The notes under the pieces: model-generated | Databases searched by the model: none | What the model was told of the DNA's origin: nothing | Seen by the model: only the letters and a program-made list of their open reading frames with translations | Program-made: the position numbers and the translations under genes | Assembly: GCA_947624305.1 (NCBI GenBank) | Contig: CANQKC010000008.1 | Coordinates: forward strand, 1 to 64,000 | Length of the DNA: 64,000 bases | Reading direction: 5' to 3' | Source of the DNA: an uncultured Monoglobus sp. | GTDB taxonomy: Bacteria; Bacillota; Clostridia; Monoglobales; Monoglobaceae | Shown: positions 35,122 to 43,348 of the stretch, piece by piece | Layout of the letters: each line of letters starts with the position of its first letter | Numbering within the stretch: the first letter of the stretch is position 1

Positions 35122-36339
35122 TTATTCTACCAAAGCCGGATCATGATCCTCCTTCCATGGGAGGCCGAATTTATTGATGCCGTCCATGAACGGGTCGGGA
35201 TCCATTTCCTCAACGTTGTAAACGCCCGGCTTCTTCCACTTTCCGTTCAGGACCATCGCCGCGCCTATCATCGCGGGCACTCCGGTTGTATATGAAACCG
35301 CCTGAGAACCGACTTCCTTGTAGCATTCCTGATGATCGCAGATATTATATAAATAATAATTCTTGTCCCTGCCGTCCTTTTTGCCGCGGAAGATGCAGCC
35401 GATATTTGTCTTGCCCACGGTCCTCGGGCCAAGCGACGCGGGATCGGGCAGCACGGCCTTTAAAAACTGCAACGGAACTATCTCCTTCCCCTCATACATG
35501 ATCGGTTCGATCGAGGTCATGCCCACGTTCTCGAGACATTTAAGGTGCGTCAGATAGCTTTGGCCGAAGGTCATGAAGAACCGTATGCGCTTTATGCCTT
35601 TTATGTTAAGGCCGAGCGATTCAAGCTCTTCATGGTGAAGCAGGTACATGTCCCTTTTGCCCACGCCCTCAAAATCATACTCGCGCTTGATTTCCATGGG
35701 CTTGGTCTCTATCCACTTTCCGTTCTCCCAATAGCTGCCGTTGGCCGAAACCTCGCGGATATTTATTTCGGGATTGAAATTTGTGGCGAAAGGATAGCCG
35801 TGGTCGCCTCCGTTGCAGTCAAGTATATCTATATAATTTATCTCGTCAAACTCATGCTTCATAGCGTAGGCCGAGAAAACCCCGGTCACGCCCGGGTCAA
35901 AGCCGCTGCCCAAAATCGCGGTCAGCCCCGCATTCTCGAATCTTTCGCGGTACGCCCACTGCCACTTATATTCAAACTTCGCCGTGTCGGGCGGCTCGTA
36001 GTTGGCGGTGTCAAGGTAGTGGACGCCGGTTTTGAGACACGCGTCCATGATCGACAGGTCCTGATACGGCAGCGCCAGATTTATTACTATCTCGGGGCGG
36101 TACATGCCGATAAGCTCAGCAAGCTCATCAACATTATCGGCGTCGACCCGCGCGGTCTCTATATTGGTTTTGCTTCCGACCTTCTTTTTGTATTCCTCGC
36201 AGCTCAACCTGAGCTTGTCGCACTTTGACTTGGTGCGGCTCGCGATCATAATGTCGGTGAACACCTCATGATTTTGGCAGCACTTATGCGCCGCCACGCC
36301 GGCGACTCCTCCCGCGCCGATAATTAAAGCTCTGCTCAT
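35122..36339 (-). CDS. Carboxynorspermidine/carboxyspermidine dehydrogenase (saccharopine dehydrogenase family)
   Basis: A 405-residue NAD(P)-dependent enzyme that condenses aspartate semialdehyde with putrescine to carboxyspermidine. The Rossmann motif is GAGGVAGVAAHK (8-19), followed by MIASRTKSKC, NLALPYQD and the family block TAILGSGFDPGVTGVFSAYA (about 154-173). Its product is the substrate of NspC. Neighbouring agmatinase and spermidine synthase genes place it in a polyamine cluster. AGGAGG precedes the ATG. Confidence 0.92.
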   Translation of the reverse strand: MSRALIIGAGGVAGVAAHKCCQNHEVFTDIMIASRTKSKCDKLRLSCEEYKKKVGSKTNIETARVDADNVDELAELIGMYRPEIVINLALPYQDLSIMDACLKTGVHYLDTANYEPPDTAKFEYKWQWAYRERFENAGLTAILGSGFDPGVTGVFSAYAMKHEFDEINYIDILDCNGGDHGYPFATNFNPEINIREVSANGSYWENGKWIETKPMEIKREYDFEGVGKRDMYLLHHEELESLGLNIKGIKRIRFFMTFGQSYLTHLKCLENVGMTSIEPIMYEGKEIVPLQFLKAVLPDPASLGPRTVGKTNIGCIFRGKKDGRDKNYYLYNICDHQECYKEVGSQAVSYTTGVPAMIGAAMVLNGKWKKPGVYNVEEMDPDPFMDGINKFGLPWKEDHDPALVE

Positions 36340-36354
36340 TTGATTTCCTCCTAA

Positions 36355-36545
36355 CGTAGTGATTAGTGAACATAGTGATTAGTGATTAGTAAATAGCGAA
36401 TAGTAACAGCGGAGGCGAGGATGCTTTGCCTCTCCCTCGGGAGAGGTGGATTTTCGCCGTGAGGCGAAAAGACGGAGAGGGGTTCTTATGTCAATTTCCC
36501 TCTCAGGCGCCCTCGACGTCCCGCAGGGCGGATATTATCCGCCCG
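36355..36545. repeat. TTAGTGA-type tandem repeat plus REP-like elements
   Basis: GTAGTGATTAGTGAACATAG and more copies of the heptamer (36355-36402), then an AGAGGTGGATTTTCGCCG block with its GGCGAAAAGACGGAGAGGGG partner (about 36440-36482), a family-A half unit (GGCGCCCTCGACGTCCCG, 36507-36524) and the palindrome GGGCGGATATTATCCGCCC (about 36525-36543). Confidence 0.65.
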
Positions 36546-37421
36546 TCACAGCGCTATCAGCATTTCTCTTAATATTTTGCATGCCGCGGCGGTGCTTGCT
36601 CCGCTTTGGTCAAGCCCGGGCGCGAGCTCCACAATATCGCAGCCGACTATGTTAAGCTCGCCGCAAATTTTTATAACCGCCCTTTGAAGCTCCGCATAAC
36701 TCACGCCGCCCGGCTCCGGCGTTCCCGTGCCGGGGAATACCGACGGGTCAAGCGCGTCAAGGTCGAGGGTGAAATATACGGGATAGCCCCGCAGCCGCTC
36801 GACGGTCTTTTCAAGTCCCTCAAGATCAAATTTATGGAGGGTCGTGTGCTCCTCGGCCCACTCGAACTCCTGTTTTTCGCCGCTTCGTATTCCGAACTGA
36901 TATACCTTCTTGTCGCCAAGCATCTCGGCGCACCGTCTTATCACGGTAGCGTGGCTGAGCTTCACGCCGAAGAGCTCGTCTCTCAAATCGGTGTGCGCGT
37001 CAATATGTATCAGTCTCAGGTTCACGCCGAATTTCTCATAACACGCCTCCAGCGCGCCGTAGGTCACAAGATGCTCGCCGCCTATCATAAACGGGATTTT
37101 TCCCGCATCGCACACGGCGGCGGCCTGCTCTTTTATCTTCGCGAGCGCCGCCTCGGTCTCGCCGAGCGGAAGCTCCAGATCTCCGCAGTCGCAAACCTTT
37201 TTGTTTTCAAGATCGTCGTCCTGATAAGGACTGTATGTCTCAAGCGCCCACGAATCCTGCCTCATGGCCTGAGGCGCGAACCTCGAGCCCGGGCGGAACG
37301 AGGCCGTCGAGTCAAACGGCGCGCCGAAAAGACAGACGTCGGCCTCCTCAAGCGGCTTCTCGCAGCCGATAAACTTGAGCGCGCTTTGATTAATTATACC
37401 TTGCTCATTTATTTCAGACAT
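36546..37421 (-). CDS. speB: Agmatinase
   Basis: A ureohydrolase (291 aa) converting agmatine to putrescine and urea. The binuclear Mn ligands are in IGGEHLVTYG, IHIDAHTDLR and TLDLDALDPS. The substrate region FRPGSRFAPQAMR matches agmatinase rather than arginase. It overlaps the upstream speE by 8 nt, showing an operon. Putrescine from this step feeds either spermidine synthase or the carboxyspermidine route. Confidence 0.94.
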   Translation of the reverse strand: MSEINEQGIINQSALKFIGCEKPLEEADVCLFGAPFDSTASFRPGSRFAPQAMRQDSWALETYSPYQDDDLENKKVCDCGDLELPLGETEAALAKIKEQAAAVCDAGKIPFMIGGEHLVTYGALEACYEKFGVNLRLIHIDAHTDLRDELFGVKLSHATVIRRCAEMLGDKKVYQFGIRSGEKQEFEWAEEHTTLHKFDLEGLEKTVERLRGYPVYFTLDLDALDPSVFPGTGTPEPGGVSYAELQRAVIKICGELNIVGCDIVELAPGLDQSGASTAAACKILREMLIAL

Positions 37422-38262
37422 TGTTCAGCAGCTCCTTTACATAATTCGGAAGGGCGAAACAGCCCTTGTGAAGTTCCGTGTTGTAATATTTCGTCTCAAG
37501 GCCGAGAGCGTTCCATTTGTCCGCGTCAAGATCCGCGATCGGGTCAAATTTGTTTGACGCGAACCCGAACAGCCAGTGCCCCGATGGATATGTGGGAATG
37601 TGCGCCTGATAAAGACGGTGCACCTTAAACACTCCCTTTATCCGTTTGTGCGCGCGCATGAGCGACTTGGAATACTCGTCGTAATACGGGCTTTCGTGTT
37701 GATTTACCAGAATGCCGTCCGGGTTCAGCGCCCTGAGGCAGTTGCCGTAAAACTCGCGGGTGAACAGGCCCTCGCCCGGGCCGAACGGGTCGGTCGAGTC
37801 AACGATTATCAAGTCATACTCGTTCCGCTTTGAGCGGATAAACTTAAGGCCGTCCTCAAAATAGAGACTGACGCGGCTGTCGTCAAGGCCCGCGGTGAGC
37901 TTCGGGAAAAACTTTCGGCACACGCGGGTGACTTCGCTATCTATCTCAACAAGGTCGATCTGCTCGATCGTCTTGTATCTGACCAGTTGGTTGACGGTTC
38001 CGCCGTCGCCGCCGCCTATCACCAAGACCTTTTTGATGTCGGGGTTTACAGCCATTGGAACATGCACTATCATCTCGTGATATATGAACTCGTCCTTCTC
38101 GGCCACCATCATCAGGCCGTCAAGCGTCAAAAAAGTTCCGAACTCCTCGGACGTCATCACGTCAATCCGCTGAAACTCGGTCTCAGCGCTGAAAAGCTGC
38201 TTATCGACCCTGACCGAGAATTTCACGTCGCGGCTGTGGTTCTCGGAATACCATAATTCCAT
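37414..38262 (-). CDS. speE: Spermidine synthase (aminopropyltransferase)
   Basis: A 282-residue aminopropyltransferase joining putrescine and decarboxylated SAM. Motifs: EKDEFIYHEMIVHVP (about 54-68), VLVIGGGDGGTVNQLVRY (about 79-96), VEIDSEV and IIVDSTDPFGPGEGLF (about 151-166). First gene of the speE-speB unit with the promoter at 38383-38411. No SpeD (SAM decarboxylase) is in the window. Confidence 0.94.
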   Translation of the reverse strand: MELWYSENHSRDVKFSVRVDKQLFSAETEFQRIDVMTSEEFGTFLTLDGLMMVAEKDEFIYHEMIVHVPMAVNPDIKKVLVIGGGDGGTVNQLVRYKTIEQIDLVEIDSEVTRVCRKFFPKLTAGLDDSRVSLYFEDGLKFIRSKRNEYDLIIVDSTDPFGPGEGLFTREFYGNCLRALNPDGILVNQHESPYYDEYSKSLMRAHKRIKGVFKVHRLYQAHIPTYPSGHWLFGFASNKFDPIADLDADKWNALGLETKYYNTELHKGCFALPNYVKELLNNV

Positions 38263-38382
38263 AATATATTTCCTTTCAAAATTCTTTCAAAACATCTTAT
38301 CTTTTCAAGCGGAAAGCCCGACCTAAACTCCTTATCCGCGTTCAGGCCAAACGCTTTCGCGGATACGCACATATCCTTGTAT
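38263..38382 (-). promoter_or_regulatory. speE leader with inverted repeat and possible uORF
   Basis: The leader of about 115 nt contains TATCCGCG...CGCGGATA (8-bp arms). An out-of-frame open frame starting MCVSAKAFGLNAD overlaps the speE start. Either may be a translation-control element; no known riboswitch class was recognised. Confidence 0.3.
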
Positions 38383-38411
38383 ATTATAACATAAGCGCCT
38401 ATGTAAATCAA
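38383..38411 (-). promoter_or_regulatory. Promoter of speE-speB
   Basis: Minus-strand TTGATT (38406-38411), a 17-bp spacer and TATAAT (38383-38388). Confidence 0.65.
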
Positions 38412-38552
38412 GTAAAATTATGCTCCGCACCCATAAATCCCCGAGAGTTTACAAAAATTTCAAAATCCGCGAAAAACGGCGGTATCACGCAGGTTTCCGC
38501 TTATTATCAAAAGAGTTTTCCGCCAGCGCGAAAAATTTATTCACAATAACTA

Positions 38553-38580
38553 TTGAATTTATTTAAAATTATGGTAAAAT
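38553..38580 (+). promoter_or_regulatory. Promoter of ddl-murI
   Basis: TTGAAT (38553-38558), a 16-bp spacer and TAAAAT (38575-38580). The rest of the 38412-38552 spacer shows nothing recognisable. Confidence 0.5.
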
Positions 38581-38636
38581 AGTATGTTAGTGCAGTATAA
38601 TTAAAAGTATGATCTGATTGAAAGAAGGAGTTTAAC

Positions 38637-39692
38637 ATGGCTAAGCAAAGCGTGTGCGTTGTGTTCGGCGGCGTTTCAAGCGAACACGACATAAGCAAAA
38701 TTTCAGCCGCGACGGTCATTGACCTGCTTGACAAGGATAAGTATGATATACATAAAATTTTTATAGACAGATCCGGCCGCTGGACGTATTTCACCGGAGA
38801 CATCGCCGCGGACGCGAACGACGGCGCGAAGGATAAATTCGACAAGGCGATCATCTCGCCCTCGCGGAGCGACGGCGGAATTTTGCGTTTCGGCAAAGGC
38901 GGCGCGGCGGAGCTGATCAAAATCGACGTCGCGGTACCCGTGCTCCACGGAAAAAACGGCGAGGACGGCACTATCCAAGGCCTGTTCGAGATCGCCGGAA
39001 TTCCGTATGTCGGCTCGGGAGTTTTGGGCAGCTCGGTCTGCATGGATAAATGCATGGCGAAGATCCTGTTCAAGGAGGCCGGAATTCCTCAGGCCGACTG
39101 GGTGACGGTCAAGCTCGGCGAGGAGCTTGACGTCCGCGAGGTTGAGGAAAAGCTCGGCTATCCCTGCTTTATCAAGCCGTCAAACGCGGGCTCGTCGGTC
39201 GGCATAAGCAAGGCCCACAACCGCGAGGAGCTTATCGAGGGGGTTAAGCTGGCGTTTGAACACGACTACAAGGTGCTTATCGAGGAATTTATCTCGGCTG
39301 CGGAGGTTGAGAGCGCGGTCCTCGGCAACTTTGACCCGCAAATCGCCGAAAACATCGGTGAGATCGCTCCCGCCAACGAGTTTTATGACTTTGACGCCAA
39401 ATACAACAGCAGCGACTCGGTGCTGACGATCCCGGCGGACATAGACAAGGCTCTTGAGAAAAAGCTCAAGGAATACGCGCTCTCGGCGTATAAGATTTGC
39501 GAGTGCCGCGGCCTTTCAAGAGTTGACTTTTTCGTGGATAAAAACAACGGCAGGGTCATTCTCAACGAGATCAACACACTGCCCGGCTTCACGTCGATCA
39601 GCATGTATCCCAAGCTGTGGGAAAAGAGCGGGCTCGGCGGCACGGAGCTGCTTGACAGCCTGATAGATCTGGCGATAAAGCGCCGCGGATAA
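38637..39692 (+). CDS. ddl: D-alanine--D-alanine ligase
   Basis: An ATP-grasp enzyme (351 aa) making the D-Ala-D-Ala end of peptidoglycan precursors. Motifs: VFGGVSSEHDISKISAATV (about 9-27), PVLHGKNGEDGTIQGLFEIA (about 100-119), CFIKPSNAGSSVGISKA (about 178-194) and the metal-binding NEINTLPGFTSISMYP (about 306-321). AAGGAG precedes the ATG. murI follows 32 nt later, so the two D-amino-acid wall-precursor enzymes are probably co-transcribed. Confidence 0.95.
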   Translation: MAKQSVCVVFGGVSSEHDISKISAATVIDLLDKDKYDIHKIFIDRSGRWTYFTGDIAADANDGAKDKFDKAIISPSRSDGGILRFGKGGAAELIKIDVAVPVLHGKNGEDGTIQGLFEIAGIPYVGSGVLGSSVCMDKCMAKILFKEAGIPQADWVTVKLGEELDVREVEEKLGYPCFIKPSNAGSSVGISKAHNREELIEGVKLAFEHDYKVLIEEFISAAEVESAVLGNFDPQIAENIGEIAPANEFYDFDAKYNSSDSVLTIPADIDKALEKKLKEYALSAYKICECRGLSRVDFFVDKNNGRVILNEINTLPGFTSISMYPKLWEKSGLGGTELLDSLIDLAIKRRG

Positions 39693-39724
39693 AATCCGCG
39701 ACGTTCCGCGAAAGGATAATAAAT

Positions 39725-40534
39725 ATGGACAACAGACCAATCGGAATATTCGACTCGGGCCTCGGCGGACTCACCTGTGTGCGCGAGGTCATGAGCATAA
39801 TGCCGAATGAGGACATAATATATTTCGGCGACACGGGCCGCGTGCCGTACGGTACGCGCAGCTCCTCGACCATAGTTAAATATGTCCGTCAGGACATCAA
39901 CTTTCTGAGGAGCTTTGACATAAAATTTATCATAATCGCCTGCGGCACCGCCAGCAGCGCGGCTTTGCCGCACATCACCACCGAGTATGACACCGACATA
40001 ATCGGCGTTGTTGACGCGGCTTCAAAGCAGGCGGCAGCGGCCACCCAAAACGGCGTGATAGGCGTTCTGGGAACGCGCGGCACTATAAACAGCGGCAAGT
40101 ACGCGGAGAGGCTCGGGAAAATCGACCCCGATTTCAAGGTGATCTCAACCGCCTGCCCGATGTTTGTGCCGGTGGTCGAAAACGGCTACGCCGACAGCAA
40201 GATCGCCGAGATGCTCGCCGAGGAATATCTTGAAAGTATCGTAAAAGGCGGGGCGGACACCATAATATTAGGCTGCACCCACTATCCGCTGCTTAAAAAC
40301 ACAATACGCAAAATCGTTGGCGATGAGGTCAATCTGATCGACTCGGGCGCTGCCGCGGCGGACGACGCCAAACGCATCATGGCGGAGCACGATCTGCTGA
40401 CCGATAAAACCAGTAGGGGCCGCGCGAAATATTATGTGAGCGACACGGTTCACGGATTTGAGGAACTGGGCAGCCTGTTCCTGTCCAAAAAAATTGACGG
40501 CGATGTCGCCAAGATCGACATTGAGAGATACTGA
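39725..40534 (+). CDS. murI: Glutamate racemase
   Basis: A cofactor-independent racemase (269 aa) supplying D-glutamate for peptidoglycan. The start IGIFDSGLGGLTCVR, FGDTGRVPYG and the two active-site cysteines (C73 in IIACGTASSAAL and C185 or so in LGCTHYPLL) are present. At C73 the usual CNTA reads CGTA, so the conserved Asn of the first motif is Gly. Follows ddl. Confidence 0.93.
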   Translation: MDNRPIGIFDSGLGGLTCVREVMSIMPNEDIIYFGDTGRVPYGTRSSSTIVKYVRQDINFLRSFDIKFIIIACGTASSAALPHITTEYDTDIIGVVDAASKQAAAATQNGVIGVLGTRGTINSGKYAERLGKIDPDFKVISTACPMFVPVVENGYADSKIAEMLAEEYLESIVKGGADTIILGCTHYPLLKNTIRKIVGDEVNLIDSGAAAADDAKRIMAEHDLLTDKTSRGRAKYYVSDTVHGFEELGSLFLSKKIDGDVAKIDIERY

Positions 40535-40568
40535 CGACCCAAGCTTAAATAAGGAGAAATTCGGCACT

Positions 40569-40991
40569 ATGAAAGAAAACGCTTTTATCACCATCCGCAC
40601 CGACCAGGAGATCGACGGCGAGAAGGAGACGATCTCGCTTGACACCCGCGGCAGGTACGCGGTTCGGAACAACAAGATATACATAATCTACGACGAGAGT
40701 GCGATGACCGGCTATGAGAACACGACCACCACTATCAAGGTCAGCGGCTCGGGAGTCAGCGTTTCCCGAAAGGGGCGCTTCGCGTCAAAAATGGATTACA
40801 TAAGCGGCGAGAAAAGCCTGTGCTATGTCAACACGCCCTACGGGCAGGTCGGCGCCGCGGTAACGACCGAGAAGATCGACTATGATTTCGGCGAGCGCGG
40901 CGGCACGCTTAACATGGACTATCTGCTTGACGCCGACAACCGGAACTTCATAAAAAACAACATGACGGTCAACGTAGAGATTAGGGATTAG
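40569..40991 (+). CDS. DUF1934 protein (YwiB-like)
   Basis: A 140-residue beta-barrel protein of the DUF1934/YwiB family (lipocalin-like fold), of unknown function. The usual core YNGEKNTIS-type pattern is seen as DGEKETISLDTRGRYAV and IYDESAMTGYENTTTTIKV. In Bacillus the family gene lies directly before argS, as here, with 171 nt of repeats in between. AGGAG lies about 12 nt upstream of the ATG. A longer in-frame start inside murI is rejected. Confidence 0.8.
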   Translation: MKENAFITIRTDQEIDGEKETISLDTRGRYAVRNNKIYIIYDESAMTGYENTTTTIKVSGSGVSVSRKGRFASKMDYISGEKSLCYVNTPYGQVGAAVTTEKIDYDFGERGGTLNMDYLLDADNRNFIKNNMTVNVEIRD

Positions 40992-41125
40992 GGACTAGGT
41001 ACTACGCGGGAAAACGGAGTGCAAAACGCAGCATATATCCCCGCGACCGTATGTCTAATCACAATGAAATGATCATTTTTCGTAGGGGACGGCGCCCTCG
41101 ACGTCCCAATTTATGAATTAGCGAA
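40979..41125. repeat. Heptamer repeat and REP-like half unit before argS
   Basis: GAGATTAGGGATTAGGGACT (about 40978-41000), then a single family-A unit (CGTAGGGGACGGCGCCCTCG, 41081-41107). No T-box or other aminoacyl-tRNA leader is visible. Confidence 0.5.
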
Positions 41126-41162
41126 CAGCAAATATAAACCGCAGAAAGGAAAACAACTTAGC

Positions 41163-42869
41163 ATGAGCATTACCGACAAGATAAAACAGGAGATCACGGA
41201 CAAAATAAAACAGGCGCTTTCCGCCGCAATGGACGACGGTGCTTTGAGCGCTGCGGACATTGATGCGCTGAGCGATCGGATAAAGCTTGAGGTGCCCAAG
41301 GACAAAGCCCACGGCGACTTCGCTTGCAGCGCGGCTATGGCGCTCGCGAAGGAATTCCGCTGCGCGCCGAGAAAAATCGCCGATGAGATCGTGAGCCGCC
41401 TTGAAAACAACAAGGGCAAAAACATTGAAAAGATCGATGTGGCCGGCGCGGGCTTTATCAATTTTTACTTAAATCCCGCGTGGCTGCACGAGACAATGCG
41501 CGCCATTGAGGAGCAGGGCAAAGACTACGGCAAAATTGACATCGGCAAAGGCAAAAAGGTCATGGTCGAATTCGTCAGCGCGAACCCCACGGGCCCGATG
41601 CACATGGGAAACGCCCGCGGCGGCGCTCTGGGCGACTGTCTGGCCTCGGTGCTCGAGTACGCCGGATATGATGTCACTCGCGAGTTTTATATCAACGACG
41701 CGGGCAACCAGATCGACAAGTTTGGCCGCTCGCTGAGCGCGAGGTATATCCAGCAGCTCCGCGGCGAGGACGCGGCGGAATTCCCCGAGGACGGTTATCA
41801 GGGACAGGACATAATCGACCGCGCGAAGGAGTTTATCGCGCTAAACGGCGATAAGTATCTTGACGCCGACGAAAGCGAGCGGGCGCAGGCGCTTATTGAC
41901 TACGCTCTTGAGAAAAACATAGCCGCTCTTAAAACCGATCTTGAAAAATACAGAATTCATTATGACGTTTGGTTCCGCGAGAGCGAGCTGCACAAAAGCG
42001 GCGCGGTCATGGCGGCGATCGACCGCCTGACAGAGCGCGGCTACACCTATGAGGAGGACGGGGCGCTGTGGCTCAACTGCGAAAAGATGGGGCTTGAGAA
42101 AAATGAGGTCCTTATCCGTCAGAACGGAATTCCGACCTACTTCGCGGCCGACATCGCGTATCATATAAACAAGCTTGAGACCCGCGGCTTCGACCGCGCA
42201 ATCAACGTCTGGGGCGCGGACCACCACGGACATGTGGCGAGAATGAAAGAGGCGCTTGAGGCTGTCGGCATCGACTCAAAACGGCTCGACATAGTGCTTA
42301 TGCAGCTTGTGCATTTGATGCAGGACGGCGAGGTCGTCCGCATGTCAAAGCGCACAGGAAAGGCGATAAGCCTGACCGATCTGCTTGAGGAGGTCAGCAT
42401 TGACGCGGCGCGCTTCTTCTTCAACATGCGCGGCGCGGGCAGCCACCTTGACTTTGACCTGGGGCTCGCCAAGGAGCAGAGCAACGACAATCCCGTGTTT
42501 TATGTGCAGTACGCCCACGCGAGAATTTGCGGCATATTGAGGATATTGAAAGGAGACGGCGTTTCGCCCAAGCCTTACGCGGAGATCGACCCGTCGCTGC
42601 TGGTTCACGAGAGCGAGCTGTCACTGCTGAAAAAGCTCGCGGACATGCCCGAGGAGATAAGAATTTCCGCCGAGACATTGGAGCCCGCCCGCATGACGCG
42701 GTATGTGACCGAGCTCGCCGGCGAGTTCCACGGCTTTTACAACAACTGCCGCGTGAACGTTGAGGACGAAAAGCTGCGCGACGCCCGCGTCAAGCTTATT
42801 GACTGCGCGCGGCAGGTCATCGCGGGAGTGCTCGGCATGCTGAAAATAACCGCTCCCGAACACATGTAA
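41163..42869 (+). CDS. argS: Arginyl-tRNA synthetase
   Basis: A class I synthetase (568 aa) charging tRNA-Arg. The N-terminal additional domain (about 40-100) precedes the HIGH-like motif SANPTGPMHMGNARG (about 140-154), the catalytic Rossmann domain and a KMSKS-equivalent VVRMSKRTGKAISL, then the all-alpha anticodon-binding (DALR) domain with FHGFYNNCRV and the terminal LGMLKITAPEHM. Expected length and intact motifs. The ATG at 41163 follows GAAAGGAAAAC. Confidence 0.96.
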   Translation: MSITDKIKQEITDKIKQALSAAMDDGALSAADIDALSDRIKLEVPKDKAHGDFACSAAMALAKEFRCAPRKIADEIVSRLENNKGKNIEKIDVAGAGFINFYLNPAWLHETMRAIEEQGKDYGKIDIGKGKKVMVEFVSANPTGPMHMGNARGGALGDCLASVLEYAGYDVTREFYINDAGNQIDKFGRSLSARYIQQLRGEDAAEFPEDGYQGQDIIDRAKEFIALNGDKYLDADESERAQALIDYALEKNIAALKTDLEKYRIHYDVWFRESELHKSGAVMAAIDRLTERGYTYEEDGALWLNCEKMGLEKNEVLIRQNGIPTYFAADIAYHINKLETRGFDRAINVWGADHHGHVARMKEALEAVGIDSKRLDIVLMQLVHLMQDGEVVRMSKRTGKAISLTDLLEEVSIDAARFFFNMRGAGSHLDFDLGLAKEQSNDNPVFYVQYAHARICGILRILKGDGVSPKPYAEIDPSLLVHESELSLLKKLADMPEEIRISAETLEPARMTRYVTELAGEFHGFYNNCRVNVEDEKLRDARVKLIDCARQVIAGVLGMLKITAPEHM

Positions 42870-42902
42870 AGCGCATGCAGCAAAGTGATTTGGAGAAAAC
42901 AT

Positions 42903-43289
42903 ATGAAAATTTTTAAACGACTTATAATACTGACATTGATCGCGGCCTTGGCCTCGGCGCCGCTGTCGGCCTTCGCGGTCGACGAGGGCAAAATCGTCAC
43001 CGAGGTCTCGATGCTGAACGCCACCCTCTACCTTTCGGACTGGAACGAGGGCGAGATAATTCTGAAAGACATTTCGCCTGTTTTAAGCGGCGACAGCGCG
43101 GCGGCGTCCGCCGCGGCGGCTCTTGAATACACCGCAGTTCCGGCTTTTGACGGCAACATGGTCTACGCCAAAGACGGTTCCGTGCTTGACACGAAGTCGC
43201 TCGCGTGGTTCCTGGACATGAAGGTGCGCGCGACCATCGCCAAACTGGCCGACGGCACATACCGCGTTATAGGGATTTTGGTAAAATAA
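42903..43289 (+). CDS. Small exported protein of unknown function
   Basis: A 128-residue protein with a clear signal peptide (1-25, ending SAFA) and a mature part starting VDEGKIVTEVSMLNATLYL. No recognised domain. It lies 33 nt after argS and 59 nt before the S41 protease, so it may be linked to the protease. Confidence 0.65.
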   Translation: MKIFKRLIILTLIAALASAPLSAFAVDEGKIVTEVSMLNATLYLSDWNEGEIILKDISPVLSGDSAAASAAAALEYTAVPAFDGNMVYAKDGSVLDTKSLAWFLDMKVRATIAKLADGTYRVIGILVK

Positions 43290-43348
43290 CGCAATTAATA
43301 AAATGGGGATAATGTGGAGTTAAATTTATTTTTCACGGAGATGATAAA

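Noticed and set aside
41000-41160. T-box leader for argS
   Set aside because: No T-box consensus or stem I pattern was found; the spacer is filled with repeats.
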